DNA of 8,332 nt. It comes from Gammaproteobacteria bacterium RIFCSPHIGHO2_12_FULL_37_14. Its GTDB lineage: Bacteria; Pseudomonadota; Gammaproteobacteria; DSM-16500. The stretch spans positions 1-8,332 of the forward strand of contig MGXV01000076.1 of the NCBI GenBank assembly GCA_001801485.1. The letters run 5' to 3'. Positions 6,235-8,332 of this stretch are shown here, one piece after another. Position 1 is the first letter of the stretch. Each line of letters begins with the position of its first letter. Made by a program: the position numbers and the translations under genes. The notes under the pieces were generated by a model. The model was given only the letters and a program-made list of their open reading frames with translations, had not been told where the DNA came from and ran no database searches.

Positions 6235-6267
6235 CATTCATCTGGCTAGTGATCTACCAGATGAATG
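6235..6267 (-). other. Strong inverted repeat directly after the OsmB-like gene
   Basis: Perfect 11-bp arms CATTCATCTGG (6235-6245) and CCAGATGAATG (6257-6267) are extended by TAG/CTA (6247-6249 with 6254-6256) around a 4-base loop, with one bulged base at 6246. The hairpin abuts the stop codon of the lipoprotein gene. No U tract follows it in the minus-strand RNA, so a classical intrinsic terminator is unlikely. A transcript-end stabiliser, processing site or attenuator between that gene and bcp fits better. It could also be a protein-binding palindrome in DNA. Confidence 0.6.
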
Positions 6268-6474
6268 TTAATTTGCTAATTGTCTGCCGATGTAACCACC
6301 ACCCACTGCGCCAACAATCGTACCAGCAGTACTGCCATGGGTTAGCGCGCTTCCTGCTACACCGCCTACTACACCGCCAGCCACCATGCCAACATCTTTT
6401 CGCTGTGAACTAGTACAAGCAGCTAAAGAGGCGACAAGAAACAGAATAGTAAAGAACGTTAAAAGCTTTTTCAT
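6268..6474 (-). CDS. OsmB-like glycine-zipper lipoprotein
   Basis: A 68-residue predicted lipoprotein. The N-terminus has a Lys-Lys pair, a hydrophobic stretch (about 4-18) and the lipobox LAAC, with Cys20 as the lipidation site. The mature part of about 49 residues is a glycine-zipper hairpin of two small membrane segments (DVGMVAGGVVGGVAGS and TIVGAVGGGYIG). The joining ALTHGSTAGT resembles ALTDGSTLGT in E. coli OsmB, an osmotically induced outer-membrane lipoprotein of unclear function. A strong AGGAGGAGGG site lies 5 nt before the ATG. It follows rlmJ by 30 nt and is probably on the same transcript. Generic 17-kDa-antigen-like proteins share the zipper, so the OsmB link rests on length and this loop. 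Confidence 0.85.
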   Translation of the reverse strand: MKKLLTFFTILFLVASLAACTSSQRKDVGMVAGGVVGGVAGSALTHGSTAGTIVGAVGGGYIGRQLAN

Positions 6475-6504
6475 GATGACCCTCCTCCTGAAATTGCTAT
6501 ATTA

Positions 6505-7353
6505 TTATTTTAGCAGATAAGTGCGGTATCGCCCTTGTTGCTGAATAGTGAGGGTTTTCCATAACCATGGCAATATTTTGTTCATGGATTGATCAAAACT
6601 CCATGGAGGGTTTATAATAATTACTCCACAGCCATTTAAATGCTGAGATAGATCGGCATAAATAGTTAATTCATTTATTAACACGGGTTGCTCAATTGCT
6701 TGTTTAATCGTCCTAAGAAAGCGGGTAACTTGGTGTTCATTTTTAATTGGGTACCAAATCATTAGGATGCCATTCTGCCAGCGCTTAAAAACAAGTGGTA
6801 AGGATTGAGCAATCTGTTTAAATTCATCCGGATTTTCATACGGCGGATCAATCAGTACCAATCCGCGTTGTTCTCTAGGCGGGATAAATGCTTTTAGAGC
6901 AAGATAGCCATCCAGATGATGTGTGGCAACTTGTTGGTTGTTGAAGAAAACAGTTTTGAGTGATTGATAAACTTGCGGTTGTAATTCACAAGTAATCATG
7001 CGGTCTTGTGGGCGCATAAAATATTGCGCGATCATCGATGAACCAGGATAAAAGCGCTGTGAAGAATCAGAAGTATGAGTTAATTGATTATTAATTTTTT
7101 GAATGCAATGAAGATAATTCGTAATAAAAGAAGGCGGATCTGGTTGCTGAATAATTTTCTCAATACCATTTAGATATTCTTTATTTTTTGCTGCAAATTC
7201 AGCAAATAAATCATGATAGCCAGACCCAGCATGGGTATCGATATAACAAAATGCTGCAGATTTTTTTTTGAGAAAAGTAATCAGTTCAATTAGGATGACA
7301 TGCTTTACCACATCGGCGAAATTTCCAGCATGGTAAGAATGATGATAATTCAT
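6505..7353 (-). CDS. rlmJ: 23S rRNA (adenine-2030-N6)-methyltransferase RlmJ
   Basis: Adds a methyl group from S-adenosylmethionine to N6 of A2030 in 23S rRNA. The 282 residues match E. coli RlmJ (280). The N-terminal signature NYHHSYHAGNFADVVKH is essentially intact. The SAM-binding motif is DTHAGSGYHDL (39-49), the catalytic motif IV is DPPY (169-172), and the late NPPW element lies in IIINPPWSFD. The ATG at 7353 is fixed by this N-terminal signature, although only a weak GTGAG site precedes it. It starts 12 nt after the murI stop, so it is probably translated from the same message. The modification is not essential in E. coli. Confidence 0.95.
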   Translation of the reverse strand: MNYHHSYHAGNFADVVKHVILIELITFLKKKSAAFCYIDTHAGSGYHDLFAEFAAKNKEYLNGIEKIIQQPDPPSFITNYLHCIQKINNQLTHTSDSSQRFYPGSSMIAQYFMRPQDRMITCELQPQVYQSLKTVFFNNQQVATHHLDGYLALKAFIPPREQRGLVLIDPPYENPDEFKQIAQSLPLVFKRWQNGILMIWYPIKNEHQVTRFLRTIKQAIEQPVLINELTIYADLSQHLNGCGVIIINPPWSFDQSMNKILPWLWKTLTIQQQGRYRTYLLK

Positions 7354-7365
7354 TTACAGCTCACA

Positions 7366-8193
7366 TTAATCCCACAATGGGTAATGTTCTAGTTTAAGGT
7401 CACAATCAAAAAACAATTTTGCATTATTAGCAAACGAAGTGGTGTAGTCAGAGACATAAAAATGTTTGTTACCACTGCCAGTTGCATTTAATAAATTATT
7501 TTTTTCGAGCTGATTTTTAACTGCTTTAGCAACAATGGTTGAAGGATCAATGATTTCAGTTGAGTTTTTAAAATAATTCGAAATACGCTCTTTAATAATA
7601 GGATAATGTGTGCATGCCAATATCAAGGCATCGATTTGTTGGAGATTGGGATGGGCGAGGTATATTTTCAATAATTCATCAATAATTGAATGATTACCAA
7701 ATTCTTCAATCGCTGAAGCCAGTAAATTTGTTTCATTAGCAAATAAATTAATACCAACATTGAGATCAGCAATTTTTTTTTTGAATATATTGGAAGCGAC
7801 AGTTTGTCGTGTACCTATTAATCCAATTTGTTTTCCAGCATAATTTTCTTTTAATGTAGCAACGACAGGATCAATGACATTCAAAACAATTGCTTTACTA
7901 CCAACATATTCTTTTACCAATTCATAAGCAGCTGAGGATGCTGAATTACAAGCTATCAAAATTAATTTACATTCTTGTTCTAGTAAGAGATGAGCAATTT
8001 TAACAGAGTATGCTTGAATGGCAGCAGTCGATTTATCGCCATAAGGTAAGTGAGCAGTATCACCAAAATAAATAATATTTTCTTTGGATAATTGTTTAAC
8101 GAGAGCGTGAGCAACAGTTAATCCTCCAATTCCGCTATCAAAGATTCCAATTGGTTTTAATGCAGCTGAATGGTGGTGATTGGAATACGTCAT
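7366..8193 (-). CDS. murI: Glutamate racemase
   Basis: Interconverts L- and D-glutamate without cofactor in the cytosol, supplying D-Glu for peptidoglycan stem peptides. The 275 residues are of normal length. Both catalytic cysteines are present: Cys82 in ACNSASSAA and Cys194 in ACTHYPI. The substrate loop IFDSGIGGL (17-25, Asp19 and Ser20) and [11 protein letters not shown] (42-52) are also present. The start overlaps the dapB stop as ATGA, and the only upstream site is a modest AGAAG, so translation is probably coupled to dapB. With dapB (diaminopimelate and lysine route) upstream, the pair supplies two D-amino-acid or DAP constituents of the same peptide stem. Confidence 0.96.
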   Translation of the reverse strand: MTYSNHHHSAALKPIGIFDSGIGGLTVAHALVKQLSKENIIYFGDTAHLPYGDKSTAAIQAYSVKIAHLLLEQECKLILIACNSASSAAYELVKEYVGSKAIVLNVIDPVVATLKENYAGKQIGLIGTRQTVASNIFKKKIADLNVGINLFANETNLLASAIEEFGNHSIIDELLKIYLAHPNLQQIDALILACTHYPIIKERISNYFKNSTEIIDPSTIVAKAVKNQLEKNNLLNATGSGNKHFYVSDYTTSFANNAKLFFDCDLKLEHYPLWD

Positions 8194-8332
8194 AAAATTT
8201 CTTCTAACCCTATCACTAAATGCTCTAATCCCATGACCTTTTCACATGCTAAACAAACGCCGGGCATAAAACATTGTCTATCGATGCTATCATGACGCAG
8301 CGTCAGCGTTTCTCCAGTATTGCCAAAAATAA
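8190..8332 (-). CDS. dapB: 4-hydroxy-tetrahydrodipicolinate reductase, C-terminal end (partial)
   Basis: The last 47 codons of a gene that begins beyond the right edge, ending in a TGA that overlaps the murI ATG by 4 nt. The readable tail [16 protein letters not shown] matches the conserved C-terminal region of DapB (GExLxLxHxAxxRxxF), followed by a hydrophobic helix and a final LVIGLEEIL of the short-DapB kind. DapB reduces the dihydrodipicolinate precursor with NAD(P)H in the DAP/lysine pathway. The dinucleotide-binding and active-site parts lie outside the window, so the call rests on this tail and the murI neighbour. Confidence 0.78.
   Translation of the reverse strand, partial: IFGNTGETLTLRHDSIDRQCFMPGVCLACEKVMGLEHLVIGLEEIL

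Noticed and set aside
6225..6413. Plus-strand 62-codon open frame covering the inverted repeat and the lipoprotein gene
   Set aside because: It is antisense to a lipoprotein gene with a clear signal peptide and lipobox. It has no ribosome binding site and an improbable composition.
1..8332. CRISPR arrays, tRNA or rRNA genes, insertion sequences, phage genes
   Set aside because: No regularly spaced repeats, cloverleaf segments, transposase or integrase frames, or terminal inverted repeats were seen on either strand.

Overview
The window is AT-rich and almost fully coding. Nearly every gene lies on the minus strand. Gene content suggests a gammaproteobacterium: RlmJ, MurI and DapB are of recognisable proteobacterial types, an OsmB-like lipoprotein is present, and groESL sits behind a textbook RpoH (sigma-32) heat-shock promoter. 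The low GC content, compact spacing, eukaryote-type class I aldolase and archaeal/eukaryote-type prolyl-tRNA synthetase together suggest a host-associated lineage such as the Legionellales (Coxiella/Legionella relatives). That placement is inference, because nothing in the window names the organism.

Reading in the direction of transcription (right to left), the first block is dapB (3' end only) - murI - rlmJ - OsmB-like lipoprotein - bcp - proS, from 8332 down to 4217. dapB and murI overlap by ATGA, murI and rlmJ are 12 nt apart, rlmJ and the lipoprotein gene 30 nt apart, and bcp and proS overlap by 14 nt, so much of this is probably one transcript. The exception is the lipoprotein-bcp gap of about 100 nt. 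It holds two RNA hairpins, and the second pairs with the whole Shine-Dalgarno sequence of bcp.

The second block (4067 down to 2509) is a class I fructose-bisphosphate aldolase followed after 13 nt by a Phd/YefM-type antitoxin and a RelE/ParE-type toxin. The toxin stops just before the conserved C-terminal basic/tyrosine motif, so it is probably crippled. Two small palindromes at the aldolase stop codon could be the operator of the toxin-antitoxin pair.

The third block (2342 down to 160) is the heat-shock operon: a sigma-32 promoter, a leader of about 100 nt that can fold into a branched structure, groES, groEL and a strong intrinsic terminator. That terminator can also serve a convergent plus-strand gene, of which only the last ~38 codons are at the left edge.

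Most of the window is ordinary housekeeping content. No large undescribed system is visible. The points that most deserve a second look are the sequestered bcp ribosome binding site, the truncated toxin with its intact antitoxin, and the foreign-type ProRS.
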